The position numbers were made by a program, and so were the translations under genes. From JACKDX01 sp964640175 (GTDB lineage: Bacteria; Myxococcota_A; Polyangia; Polyangiales; GCA-016699535), in NCBI GenBank assembly GCA_964640175.1, contig CAZXFW010000003.1, forward strand, positions 186,001 through 250,000: DNA of 64,000 nt, written 5' to 3'. A model generated the notes under the pieces. That model did no database searches. It was not told where the DNA came from and saw only the letters and a list, made by a program, of their open reading frames with translations. Below are positions 26,190 through 35,193 of this stretch, in pieces. Each line of letters opens with the position of its first letter. The first letter of the stretch is position 1.

Positions 26190-28019
26190 CTATCCTACTC
26201 TGAGACGTTGTAGATTCCGACGGCGAACCCACCATTCGAAACATATCCGTGAACAAAACACGCCTGTGAACAATGAACTGAGAATGCCCGCCATCAATGT
26301 CACGGCAAAGCCTCGAATCGGACCTGTACCAAACTGGTAGAGCACAATTCCTGCGATGAGGGTGGTTAACTGCCCATCCATGATCGACGAAAATGCCTTG
26401 TGAAACCCTTGATCCACTGCCGCACGCGGACTTTTGTTGTCGCGTAACTCTTCACGGATACGCTCCATGATCAAGACGTTGGCATCCACTGCCATACCTA
26501 CGGTAAGCGCAATGCCCGCAATGCCAGGCAATGTTAACGTCGCACTTGCTACCGCCAAAAATGCAAAGAGCAGCATCAGGTTGAGCAACACCATCAGGTT
26601 GGCAATCAGTCCACCAACCTCATAGTAAAGGAGCATGAATAGCATGACCAACGCCACACCCACTGCAGCGCCAATGGCACCCTGCTGAACCGCATCTTGC
26701 CCCAGCGTGGGACCAATCAACTGCTCATTGGAAGGACGAATCGGAACCGGCAACGCTCCAGCTTTCAGTACAATCGATAGATTTTTCGCCTCGTCTTGAA
26801 TATTGGGCCCCATACCAAGCGTGATCTGAGCTTGACCACCACCGATTCTGGTCTGAATTACAGGAGCAGACTCCACACGATCGTCCAACACAATCGCCAT
26901 ACGGCGTTTGACATTGCGTCCGGTCAGCTCCTCAAACAGGTTGGCCCCTCGTGGTTTTTGAAAGGCAATCGAGACATAAAACGGTGGATCTTCAGGACGT
27001 GTGCCTTCGGTCACGAAGGCATCCTGGATTTCCTCACCACCCACTTCACTGCGTGAAAACAGATAGTAGGTGCGCCACACCATTTGGCTTGCCTTACCTT
27101 CTGCCGAATCGGCCGGGGCTTCCGAGCCCATCAAAAGCTGATGATCCTCCGGAATACGCCCACTCTGCGCCAAGGTTTTAAGATAGTTGGCCAGAGCGTC
27201 ACGTCCTTGGTCCCCTCGTGCCACTAAATAGGTCGTGTTGGCTTGCCGATTGGGTCCCACCGGCGCAGCTTCGGGGGCTTTTTCAATACCCTTGGGAACG
27301 TCAGTCAGGGTTGCTACAAAATCGGTATCATCATCCAGCACCTTAAATTCAAGCTGGGCTGTCTTGCCGATAATTTCCCGGGTCAGCTGAAATGTTTTCT
27401 CGTCTTCACCCGGAATCTCGATAATGATGTCCGCCTCGCGTGACGCCACCGATGTCTGTCGCAACTGCAACTCGTCGATGCGGTTTTCAATCGTGCGTTT
27501 GGCTTGCTGCACGGCCTCATCACGCAGAGCCTCCAGCCTGTCTTCCCGAACTTCCAGCACAACCTGGGTATCGTCACGACTGACTTCTTTGAGATCCCCG
27601 AGTTCTTGCAACAACTTACGATCCATCCGTGCCGCATCCGACGTCTTTTTAAACTTCAGGCGGATTTTTCTGCTGTCAGTGTAGTCTCTAATAATTTCAA
27701 CACGTTGCGTGATCTGATCAAGCTGCTGTCGTGTAGGGGTGCCTTTATTGGGGATAATTTTGAATTTACGGCCGAGAACTTCCTTGAGTTGTTCCGCCCG
27801 GGTATCACGCATATCCCAGATGGCTTCATCGACCTCAGCTTCATAAATCAGGCGAAGCCCACCTCGGATGTCCAAGCCGGGAACGATCTTGCCTTCAAAC
27901 ACCTGCTTAACAAGCGGGGGCGCAGGAATCCACGCATCCAAGCTAGGCCATAACACCAGCCAGCCGACCACCGCACTGGTCAGCATCACCACAAAACGCA
28001 AATACCAACCTCTGTCCAT
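26190..28019 (-). CDS. secD: Protein-export membrane protein SecD
   Basis: This is the partner of SecF in the translocon motor. It starts MDRGWYLRFVVMLTSAV at 28019; the longer frame to 28109 would overlap yajC. The first helix is followed by GLDIRGGLRLIYE, a long periplasmic P1 region (about residues 80-400), and the C-terminal six-helix domain with ATLTLPGIAGIALTVGMAVD and NVLIMERIREEL. Length 609. It is 7 bases downstream of yajC in a yajC-secD-secF operon. Confidence 0.95.
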   Translation of the reverse strand: MDRGWYLRFVVMLTSAVVGWLVLWPSLDAWIPAPPLVKQVFEGKIVPGLDIRGGLRLIYEAEVDEAIWDMRDTRAEQLKEVLGRKFKIIPNKGTPTRQQLDQITQRVEIIRDYTDSRKIRLKFKKTSDAARMDRKLLQELGDLKEVSRDDTQVVLEVREDRLEALRDEAVQQAKRTIENRIDELQLRQTSVASREADIIIEIPGEDEKTFQLTREIIGKTAQLEFKVLDDDTDFVATLTDVPKGIEKAPEAAPVGPNRQANTTYLVARGDQGRDALANYLKTLAQSGRIPEDHQLLMGSEAPADSAEGKASQMVWRTYYLFSRSEVGGEEIQDAFVTEGTRPEDPPFYVSIAFQKPRGANLFEELTGRNVKRRMAIVLDDRVESAPVIQTRIGGGQAQITLGMGPNIQDEAKNLSIVLKAGALPVPIRPSNEQLIGPTLGQDAVQQGAIGAAVGVALVMLFMLLYYEVGGLIANLMVLLNLMLLFAFLAVASATLTLPGIAGIALTVGMAVDANVLIMERIREELRDNKSPRAAVDQGFHKAFSSIMDGQLTTLIAGIVLYQFGTGPIRGFAVTLMAGILSSLFTGVFCSRICFEWWVRRRNLQRLRVG

Positions 28020-28026
28020 AATCGAG

Positions 28027-28413
28027 TTAAGCGCTACCTGCGCCAGGGTGGGGCAGCTCAGTGCCAGCCACGTGGGACCGTAACACATTGAGCTTGACCT
28101 TTTCTGCAACCAAAAGAGTAATTTCTCGATCGTTTATATCGACGATCTCGCCACGAATACCACCGGTCGTGCGCACAATGTCCCCAGGTTTTAGCGCTTT
28201 TAGTAGAGCTTCTTGCTCGCGGGCTCTTTTTTGCTGTGGACGTATCAACAGAAAATAGAACACCACAAACATCACGGCCAGCATGCCGACCTGCATGCCG
28301 CACCCTTGGGGTCCAGGCCCTGCACCCGGTGCCGCACCGCCAGAACCGGCCGCACCCGCACCTGATGCAGCAGGTTGCATGTGCCAAAACATCTCCGTTA
28401 GCATCAGAATCAC
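28027..28413 (-). CDS. yajC: Preprotein translocase accessory subunit YajC
   Basis: This small single-helix protein associates with SecDF. A Gly/Ala/Pro-rich N-terminal stretch of about 38 residues is followed by one membrane helix (MLAVMFVVFYFLLIRPQQKR) with the family signature YFLLIRPQQKR. The cytoplasmic part has LKPGDIVRTTGGIRGEIVDI. Length 128. It is first in the operon with secD and secF and divergent from glnE; the 66 bases between hold both promoters. Confidence 0.93.
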   Translation of the reverse strand: MILMLTEMFWHMQPAASGAGAAGSGGAAPGAGPGPQGCGMQVGMLAVMFVVFYFLLIRPQQKRAREQEALLKALKPGDIVRTTGGIRGEIVDINDREITLLVAEKVKLNVLRSHVAGTELPHPGAGSA

Positions 28414-28479
28414 GGTGACCTACTTTCGAGCAGCAAAGGAGCCGCGCGTTTCTACTTCAGGCGTAGCGTAGCGTCAACC

Positions 28480-31386
28480 ATGACTTATGATCCATCATTA
28501 TGGCTGACTAACGCCCACGCTCACGAGGCATGCGCCACATTTTGCGCTGCCGGCGGAAACCTGGACACGGAGGAACAAACCACGGCCGTCGTGGCGCTTG
28601 CGCTTCATGCGCCGTCGTTATGGCCTCTTTTGCTCAATCACCCGGGCTTGCTCCAAAAGGCTCTGGAAACGCCGCTTGAGCTGGCTTGGCAGCCAACTAT
28701 CCTGTCGGCCAAGTTCTCTGAGGCCTTGCACGGAATCCACGAGGACGAGGGTGTGCGTAAAGTACTGCGCACCGTTCGTCACCAAGCATTGATACGGCTT
28801 GCGTTACGGGAAATACTCCGGCTTGCGGATGTCGAGCAAAGTAGCGCCGAAATGAGCACCTTGGCAGACGCAACGGTGCAAGCGGCCATTTCAGCCGCGC
28901 TCCACACCTTTTCAGAGCGGCATGGGCTGCCACGCGATGCTTCAGGAAAAACGGTGCCTCTCGTTGTGTTAGGGATGGGCAAACTCGGCGGAAAAGAACT
29001 GAACCTCGGTAGCGATATTGATGTGTGTTTCTTTTATCTCACCGATGACGGCACATGTACCGATTCTTCTGTGTCTGTACATGACTTTTACACCCGGGTG
29101 GTCCGACACACATGCCAATCACTCTCCGAGATCACAGAAGACGGCTTCTGTTTTCGGGTAGACCTTCGACTCAGGCCAGAAGGACGCACAGGGCCCTTGG
29201 TTAACTCCCTTAGCAGTGCGGAGCGTTATTACGAAAGCTGGGGGCAAACGTGGGAGCGTGCCGCACTACTCCGTGCGCGGCCTATCGCAGGAGACATCGA
29301 GTTTGGTCAAACCCTGTTAAAAACGTTAGAGCCTTTTGTCTACCGACGCCCAGTGGTGCCTGCGATTGCAGCCGAGATGCATTCGCTTCTCACCCGCACA
29401 CGTCGGGAACTCGGAGTAGATGAGCACCGTGATATCAAACTCGGTTCTGGAGGCATTCGTGAAGCCGAATTCTTTGTGCAGTCACTTCAGCTCATCTGGG
29501 GCGGGCGGCATCCTCAGCTACGTGTTCCAGGAACCATCGATGCACTAACCGCGCTGCGTAACTTGGGGCTCATTTCTGATCGGGAATCCGAATCATTAAC
29601 TCAAGCCTGGACCTTCCTGCGCCGTTTAGAACATGCCATCCACCTTCGCACAGGTTATCAGACACATCTTCTTCCGACAGACAGTCACGAGCAGCATCTG
29701 CTAGCTACATCGTTAGGGTTAGAAAACGCAGACACGCTCTTTGACGCCTTGCATAAAGAGCGCGATAGCGTACGGACCTTAGCCAAAACCCTCGATCCAG
29801 CATCCCAGCATACGGAAGATACACTTGAAACACTCTGGGATTCACTGCTCGCCGATGCCCCTGTCGATGCCCTTCGCCCTCAGGTGACACAGGTCCTGCA
29901 TGTATCGGATGCCGATGAAGCCATTGCTCATCTCAAACGCCTGGGCAAACGTGCTGATTTCCCTTTGGGGCGGGTCAGCCGTGAACGCCAAACCCAAATT
30001 GGATTAGCACTGCTCAAAGAAGCCAGAGACTGCGCTGACCCTCTCAGCGCTCTACATTTCTTGGTAGAGCTTTTCAATCGATTGGGAAGTGCTGGACTTT
30101 ATGCCGAGTGGCTAACCAACACTCCATTGCTTCGGCGCCTTGTGACACTGTTTGCCAACAGTCCGTTTCTATCAAGTCAGCTTGTCAGTCACCCTGAGAT
30201 CATCGAAGGAGTGCTTGCACCTCATGAACGCATCCATGTGGACATGATCCATGCGATGCACGAAGAGCTTTTCCCTCTCCTTACTCAGCCAAATCAAGCC
30301 ACTGAAACCACGATTTCTCGTCTTCGTGCCATCAAACGCGATTGCGTGCTTCGCACAGGGCTTAACTTTGTTAATAGCGATGTTGCGATTTATGACACTG
30401 GCATTCTTTTAACACATCTGGCAGAAGAACAGCTCCAAGCAGCACTCACGCTTGCCATGCAACCCGTGCAAGCCAACACCACCTCGCCATGGCCAGAACC
30501 CATTGTATGTGCACTAGGCAAACTGGGTGGACGAGAGCTTGGGTTCAGCAGCGACCTCGATCTTTTCTTTCTTTATGACGAGCGTTGTCTGACCGATGAA
30601 CAACGCGGAACAGCCGTTGAAGTCTATTCAAAAGTTGCCCAAAACACCCTACGGTTTCTTTCACAACCCAACGTTCAAGGCCCTGGTTATGACCTCGATA
30701 CCCGATTGAGGCCGAGCGGTCGCCAAGGTCTGCTCGTGGTATCCGTGACGGCGTTTGAGCACTATCACGCCACACGGGCTGCAGCATGGGAACGTCAAGC
30801 CTTAATCCGCGCCCGCGCACTCACGGGCAACACGCAAACACAAAAAAACGTTTCTGTGTTGTTAAAACAACTTGCGTTTGAAGGAACCCCCACGCCGATT
30901 ACAGACCTACGAGAGCTGCGCAGTCGCATGCAAACCGAACTTGCAGTAGAATCGACTCATCGTTACGATCCAAAATACGGTTACGGTGGCTTGGTGGACA
31001 TCGAATTTATCGTGCAGTGGCTTCAAATGAGGCATGGCAGAGACGTACACCTTCAAATTCCGCACACCCACGATGCCCTGACAGCATTGAGCACACACGG
31101 ATACCTTCCCCCACACCAGGCCCAGCACTTGAGCGAAGCCTACCGCTGGCTCCGTATGCTTGAGCAATTTCTTCAGCTTATGAAACCACACAGCCACACG
31201 TTTTTGTCGCCTCAAGACCCCATGCTCGATAAACTCGCTTTTGTCATGCGCATTCGACCTAGAGATGGGCTTTCTTCTGGAGAAGCGCTTATGAACGCTT
31301 ACCGTCGTTACACCGAACACACTCGATCGCTATTTGAAGAGCACATGGGTGCATTGCCAGTTTCATCGCCATGGAGACTGCCATGA
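28480..31386 (+). CDS. glnE: Bifunctional glutamine synthetase adenylyltransferase/deadenylase GlnE
   Basis: It adjusts glutamine synthetase activity by adding or removing AMP in response to nitrogen status through PII. Two nucleotidyltransferase halves are present: the deadenylase half with VLGMGKLGGKELNLGSDID near residue 163 and the adenylylase half with CALGKLGGRELGFSSDLDL near residue 678. Each has a GSD/SSD-x-D metal motif. The half-domains end in GGIREAEFFVQ and GGLVDIEFIVQ respectively. Length 968 is standard. The stop overlaps the next gene (ATGA at 31383-31386). No glnA or glnB is in the window. Confidence 0.95.
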   Translation: MTYDPSLWLTNAHAHEACATFCAAGGNLDTEEQTTAVVALALHAPSLWPLLLNHPGLLQKALETPLELAWQPTILSAKFSEALHGIHEDEGVRKVLRTVRHQALIRLALREILRLADVEQSSAEMSTLADATVQAAISAALHTFSERHGLPRDASGKTVPLVVLGMGKLGGKELNLGSDIDVCFFYLTDDGTCTDSSVSVHDFYTRVVRHTCQSLSEITEDGFCFRVDLRLRPEGRTGPLVNSLSSAERYYESWGQTWERAALLRARPIAGDIEFGQTLLKTLEPFVYRRPVVPAIAAEMHSLLTRTRRELGVDEHRDIKLGSGGIREAEFFVQSLQLIWGGRHPQLRVPGTIDALTALRNLGLISDRESESLTQAWTFLRRLEHAIHLRTGYQTHLLPTDSHEQHLLATSLGLENADTLFDALHKERDSVRTLAKTLDPASQHTEDTLETLWDSLLADAPVDALRPQVTQVLHVSDADEAIAHLKRLGKRADFPLGRVSRERQTQIGLALLKEARDCADPLSALHFLVELFNRLGSAGLYAEWLTNTPLLRRLVTLFANSPFLSSQLVSHPEIIEGVLAPHERIHVDMIHAMHEELFPLLTQPNQATETTISRLRAIKRDCVLRTGLNFVNSDVAIYDTGILLTHLAEEQLQAALTLAMQPVQANTTSPWPEPIVCALGKLGGRELGFSSDLDLFFLYDERCLTDEQRGTAVEVYSKVAQNTLRFLSQPNVQGPGYDLDTRLRPSGRQGLLVVSVTAFEHYHATRAAAWERQALIRARALTGNTQTQKNVSVLLKQLAFEGTPTPITDLRELRSRMQTELAVESTHRYDPKYGYGGLVDIEFIVQWLQMRHGRDVHLQIPHTHDALTALSTHGYLPPHQAQHLSEAYRWLRMLEQFLQLMKPHSHTFLSPQDPMLDKLAFVMRIRPRDGLSSGEALMNAYRRYTEHTRSLFEEHMGALPVSSPWRLP

Positions 31387-33386
31387 GCATGCTTACCGTG
31401 CTGGTCGTACAACCCAATAAAAAACCAGCACACGCCATCGTAAAAGCCATCGAGGCTGCAGGCCACCGCGTATGGCTTTGCTCCAAAGAAACCAATGCCA
31501 TCTCAGACTACAAAGAGCATGCGTGCGACGCGGCCATTATTCATGTCACCTCGCGCAAACCAACCGGGCTTAGCATTGCTCAGCGCATTCGAGAACTCCC
31601 CATGGGCAACCAAAGTCCCATCATTCTTACCGCCAATGCCAATACCAACCCCCTGAAGCTGGAAAAGCTTGCAGAACAAGTACGTGCAACAGCCTTCGTA
31701 CTTACAGACGAGAACACGCACATTTTAGCACGTTTGCTTGAAGACATTATTCATCGTTCACCCACCAAGCCAAGTGCCCACACACACCCGGGCACGCCGG
31801 CTCAGGACGAAGACGTGATTGCCCACACATCGGTGGCAACTAGCCGAGAACAGGAAGAGCGCCATACCAAAGTCGAAGATGAGCCCGAAAACGAAGATAG
31901 TTCCCGACTTTCCTGGGAAGAACACCATGATCAGGAAGCCCAGGACGAAGGCATCATGGTCGAAGAGCAAGCACGGCTTATCGAAAAAGGCATCGAACTA
32001 CAGGGAAACTTTCTTTCAACACCTTTCCCTAGCCTACTACGTACGTTTGCTGAACTTCGCATTTCAGGAGCATTGGCCGTCTCTCAACACGAAAATGAAC
32101 GAGGCACAACCACCGGAGGGAAGCCCAGAAAAATCGTTTATTTCAAAAACGGCATCCCCGTGTATGTTCAATCCAATCTCATCAATGAATGTTTAGGACG
32201 TCTGCTAATCCGACTCGGAAAAATTACACCGCACGTGTTGGATCAGTCCGTACACCTCATGCAGCAGGAACGCGAAAAACAGGGGCTCATTCTCATCCGA
32301 ATGGGCGCCTTGACCGAAGAAGAGCTTAACGGAGCTCTGCGCGAACAACTTCGACGTAAGTTATTTGATTTGTTCGGTTGGCGGAATGCTGCTTACCAGT
32401 TCTCAACAGACATCCGACAGCTCCCTGACGTGATTGCGCTTGAGATGAATTTGGCAGAGGTGATTTTCGAAGGCGTAGTCCGCAAAATCACACCACAGCG
32501 ACTGCTTCGAGTATTGGAGCCACATATGGATAGGTTTGTGGTGCCCAATCCAACGAAAGCCGAAGTATTTTTGAACATGGACCTCGTGGAAGAAGCTAGA
32601 ACGCTTTTGCTTCACCTGGATGGTACAAACACTCTGCGAACGCTGCTGCAACAAACCAGCCGGCGCCCTGGAGCAGCCGCCCAATTGCTCTATGCCATGT
32701 CATCCCTTGGAGCCGTATCCTTTGAGACCCAGCCTCAACCAAGCCACATGCTTGAAGAACACGAAAACACAGCGGCAAAATCACCGCACGGCGATTCATC
32801 CACGTCACAGCACTCAACAACCGCCGAAGCTCCCATGCCTCATGCACCTGAACCATTCGAATCCACCGAGGTCACCAGTGGCGAAACGCCCAACCAACGT
32901 CCACGCAGCAAGATCCAACCTATCGATTCAACAGAGGAGCGCCAAGCGTCTTCGGATGCTCATTCAGAATCCACCCATGCGCTTAATCACCATGTGGAGC
33001 TGACATTTCAAGCCGAACGTCTATTCCGTACCGGGAAAAAAATGCTTGAACAACACAAACTCAAGCAAGCCTTTGCCTTGTTCACTCGAGCAGAAAGCCT
33101 CTGTCCCGACGAACCTGAATTCACAACCTATCGGGCTTACGTGGGCTACTTAGCAACCCCCCAAAATGATACTCTCACTCAACAAGCCCTTGAAAACTTG
33201 GCACATGTCATTCAACGTGAGCCCGCCTCCTATGAAGCCCATTTGTTTCGTGCAAGGATATTGGCTAGTCTCGAAGGTTTCGAGGAGGCTCAAGCGGCGT
33301 ACCGGCAAGCCATCACGGTTGACCCTACCCGCAACGAAGCCAAAACTGAACTCAAACAACTAGAACTCAAATCAGGCAACCGCTAG
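31383..33386 (+). CDS. Pseudo-receiver/PATAN (DUF4388)/TPR signalling protein
   Basis: Residues 1 to about 120 resemble a response-regulator receiver, but the acidic pair after strand 1 reads QPNK, the phospho-acceptor Asp position reads IIHV, and no conserved Lys follows, so phosphotransfer is unlikely. An acidic linker follows (about 125-205). A PATAN/DUF4388 domain (ELQGNFLSTPFPSLLRTFAE ... GALAVSQ ... IVYFKNGIPVYVQSN) leads into a long helical region (LGRLLIRLGKI; ALREQLRRKLFDLFGW). A disordered Ser/Glu linker and about three TPR-like repeats end the protein (AERLFRTGKKMLEQHKLKQA). The start at ATG 31383, with GGAG upstream, overlaps the glnE stop. DUF4388 proteins are common in myxobacteria and often act in signalling; this one's role is unknown. 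Confidence 0.75.
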   Translation: MSMLTVLVVQPNKKPAHAIVKAIEAAGHRVWLCSKETNAISDYKEHACDAAIIHVTSRKPTGLSIAQRIRELPMGNQSPIILTANANTNPLKLEKLAEQVRATAFVLTDENTHILARLLEDIIHRSPTKPSAHTHPGTPAQDEDVIAHTSVATSREQEERHTKVEDEPENEDSSRLSWEEHHDQEAQDEGIMVEEQARLIEKGIELQGNFLSTPFPSLLRTFAELRISGALAVSQHENERGTTTGGKPRKIVYFKNGIPVYVQSNLINECLGRLLIRLGKITPHVLDQSVHLMQQEREKQGLILIRMGALTEEELNGALREQLRRKLFDLFGWRNAAYQFSTDIRQLPDVIALEMNLAEVIFEGVVRKITPQRLLRVLEPHMDRFVVPNPTKAEVFLNMDLVEEARTLLLHLDGTNTLRTLLQQTSRRPGAAAQLLYAMSSLGAVSFETQPQPSHMLEEHENTAAKSPHGDSSTSQHSTTAEAPMPHAPEPFESTEVTSGETPNQRPRSKIQPIDSTEERQASSDAHSESTHALNHHVELTFQAERLFRTGKKMLEQHKLKQAFALFTRAESLCPDEPEFTTYRAYVGYLATPQNDTLTQQALENLAHVIQREPASYEAHLFRARILASLEGFEEAQAAYRQAITVDPTRNEAKTELKQLELKSGNR

Positions 33387-33401
33387 AAACAGGATGAAGT
33401 T

Positions 33402-34322
33402 ATGATCGAGAAAGTCGAAAAGATATGGATGGACGGCAAGCTCATCAACTGGGACGACGCCAATGTACATATCTTAACTCACACCCTACATTACGGGCTT
33501 GGTGCGTTTGAAGGAATTCGCTGTTACAAACGCGAGGATGGACGTAGCGCCGTATTCCGTTTGCGGGAACACATCCAACGACTTTTGGACTCTGCAAAGG
33601 TTGCCACTATTCCGATGTCCTGGTCTGTGGAACAAGTCGAAGACGCTTGTCTTGAGACAATCCGAGCCAACCGCCTCGATGAATGCTATCTACGGCCTCT
33701 TGTTTTTGTGGGCGCAGGGGCCATGGGCTTACATGCCACAGAGAATCCTACCCATGTGGCAATTATCGTATGGAAGTGGGGTGCTTATTTAGGAGACGAT
33801 GGCTTAGCGCAAGGAATTCGTGCCAAAATAAGCTCCTTTACACGGCCTGGCATCAACATGGTCATGGCGAAAGGCAAAATCGTTGGCCATTACGTCAGCT
33901 CTATTTTAGCGAAACGTGAAGCCATGCAATCGGGCTATCACGAAGCCTTGATGCTGGATGCACAAGGTGCGGTGGCCGAAGCATCCGGCGAAAATATCTT
34001 CCTTGTCAGACACGGCGTGGTTCACACGCCAGCCTATGGAGGCAGTTTGCTTGGCGGCATCACTCGAGACACCGTGATCTCGTTATGTCATGACCTCGGT
34101 ATCCAGGTGGTGGAACGCCAGATAAGCCGTGACGAGCTCTACTTGGCCGATGAAGTGTTTCTTTGTGGAACAGCCGCTGAAGTAACGCCTGTGCGGGAGA
34201 TCGATGATCGCCCGATTGGAACGGGTAAACGAGGTCCCATCGCTTCCAAAATACAACAGCGTTTCTTTCAGGTCGTGCGTGGCAAAGAAGTACTGCACCC
34301 TGAATGGCTACGCTTCCTTTAA
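33402..34322 (+). CDS. ilvE: Branched-chain amino acid aminotransferase IlvE
   Basis: This PLP enzyme performs the last step of Val/Leu/Ile synthesis. Fold-type IV signatures are visible: IWMDGKLINWDDANVHILTH, THTLHYGLGAFEGIRCY, the Schiff-base lysine region MAKGKIVGHYVSSILAKREA, and EASGENIFLVRHGVVHTP. The C-terminal FLCGTAAEVTPVREIDDRPIG is also typical. Length 306. It follows the PATAN gene by 15 bases on the same strand, with AGGA before its ATG; a shared transcript with glnE is possible and would fit a nitrogen/amino-acid theme. Confidence 0.95.
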   Translation: MIEKVEKIWMDGKLINWDDANVHILTHTLHYGLGAFEGIRCYKREDGRSAVFRLREHIQRLLDSAKVATIPMSWSVEQVEDACLETIRANRLDECYLRPLVFVGAGAMGLHATENPTHVAIIVWKWGAYLGDDGLAQGIRAKISSFTRPGINMVMAKGKIVGHYVSSILAKREAMQSGYHEALMLDAQGAVAEASGENIFLVRHGVVHTPAYGGSLLGGITRDTVISLCHDLGIQVVERQISRDELYLADEVFLCGTAAEVTPVREIDDRPIGTGKRGPIASKIQQRFFQVVRGKEVLHPEWLRFL

Positions 34323-34362
34323 CAACAAAGGCATGGGGAAGCACCGAGTTTCCACGCGCGCG

Positions 34363-35076
34363 TTAGATGAGAGCGTCTTTATACAAAAGTATGCGATGGC
34401 AACTGGCACACACTTCCAACGTCTCGCACCGCTGTAAAAGAATCGACTGCTGAGAAGGTAACGACATCCGGCAAGCGCTGCAGATTCCATGCTGGACCTC
34501 TGCAATTCCTAAACCCGATAAGCGCGTCCGCAGTTGCTCATACCGACGTAACACTGCAGCGTCGACGTGTTTTGAAATCGCATCGCGTCCAGACATCACC
34601 TGAGCACGCTGTGTGTTCAGTTCTTCGATGCGCTTTTGGCCATGCTCTTCTTCTTCTTTGCAAATGACGCGCACTTCCTCGAGTTCTTTTTCATGCTCCT
34701 CGACCGAAGACTCCACTTGCTGAATCGCAGACGTAAGCTTTTCGTTCTCCTGCTCACGTTCTCGAATCGTGCGCCGAATCACTTCAATCTCCCGCTCCAC
34801 AGCTTCCGTTTCCTTAATGTTTCGAGCCTTGGCCATTTTGGACTTGGAGCGGGCAAGCTGTTCCGTAGCGGAATGCACCTCATCCTCATGTTGTTTCTTG
34901 AGATTGACAGCGTCCGTTAATTTTTCCCGCTCTTTACCAAGCAGTGCCTCCAGCCGTGCAACGGTACTTTGCATCTGCTGGATCCGTAACGGAATTTCCT
35001 TAAGCTCGGCGTCTAACTCTCGTGTGGAAGCATCGACTTCCGAAAGCTTAGCTAAGGCAATAAGTTGCTGACGCAC
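34363..35076 (-). CDS. C4 zinc-ribbon coiled-coil protein (DUF164 type)
   Basis: This is a long two-stranded coiled coil (about residues 10-185, Glu/Lys/Arg/Gln rich with MAKARNIKETEAVEREIEVI) followed by a C-terminal zinc ribbon with two CxxC pairs (GICSACRMSL; LEVCASCHRILL). This is the layout of the CT398/DUF164 family, linked to RNA or flagellar and secretion factors in some bacteria but without a settled function. I prefer GTG 35076 as start because AAGGG precedes it and a promoter ends at about 35121; a TTG at 35112 would lengthen it by 12 residues. Confidence 0.82.
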   Translation of the reverse strand: MRQQLIALAKLSEVDASTRELDAELKEIPLRIQQMQSTVARLEALLGKEREKLTDAVNLKKQHEDEVHSATEQLARSKSKMAKARNIKETEAVEREIEVIRRTIREREQENEKLTSAIQQVESSVEEHEKELEEVRVICKEEEEHGQKRIEELNTQRAQVMSGRDAISKHVDAAVLRRYEQLRTRLSGLGIAEVQHGICSACRMSLPSQQSILLQRCETLEVCASCHRILLYKDALI

Positions 35077-35127
35077 AGCGCGCCCTTTACCGCGCCTTGT
35101 CGCATCGCGCAAGCGCTGGCATGTAAT

Positions 35128-35156
35128 TTATAAAAATAAGACACAATTGTCTACAA
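35128..35156 (-). promoter_or_regulatory. Promoter with an inverted repeat in its spacer
   Basis: On the minus strand TTGTAG (35156-35151) and TTATAA (35133-35128) are 17 bases apart, in a strikingly AT-rich stretch ahead of the zinc-ribbon gene. Inside the spacer is a perfect inverted repeat AGACA-N4-TGTCT (35139-35152), overlapping the edge of the -35 box, where a repressor could act. Confidence 0.6.
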
Positions 35157-35193
35157 TTACATAAAAATATGCCAAATCTGGCATCGCCCCTTC

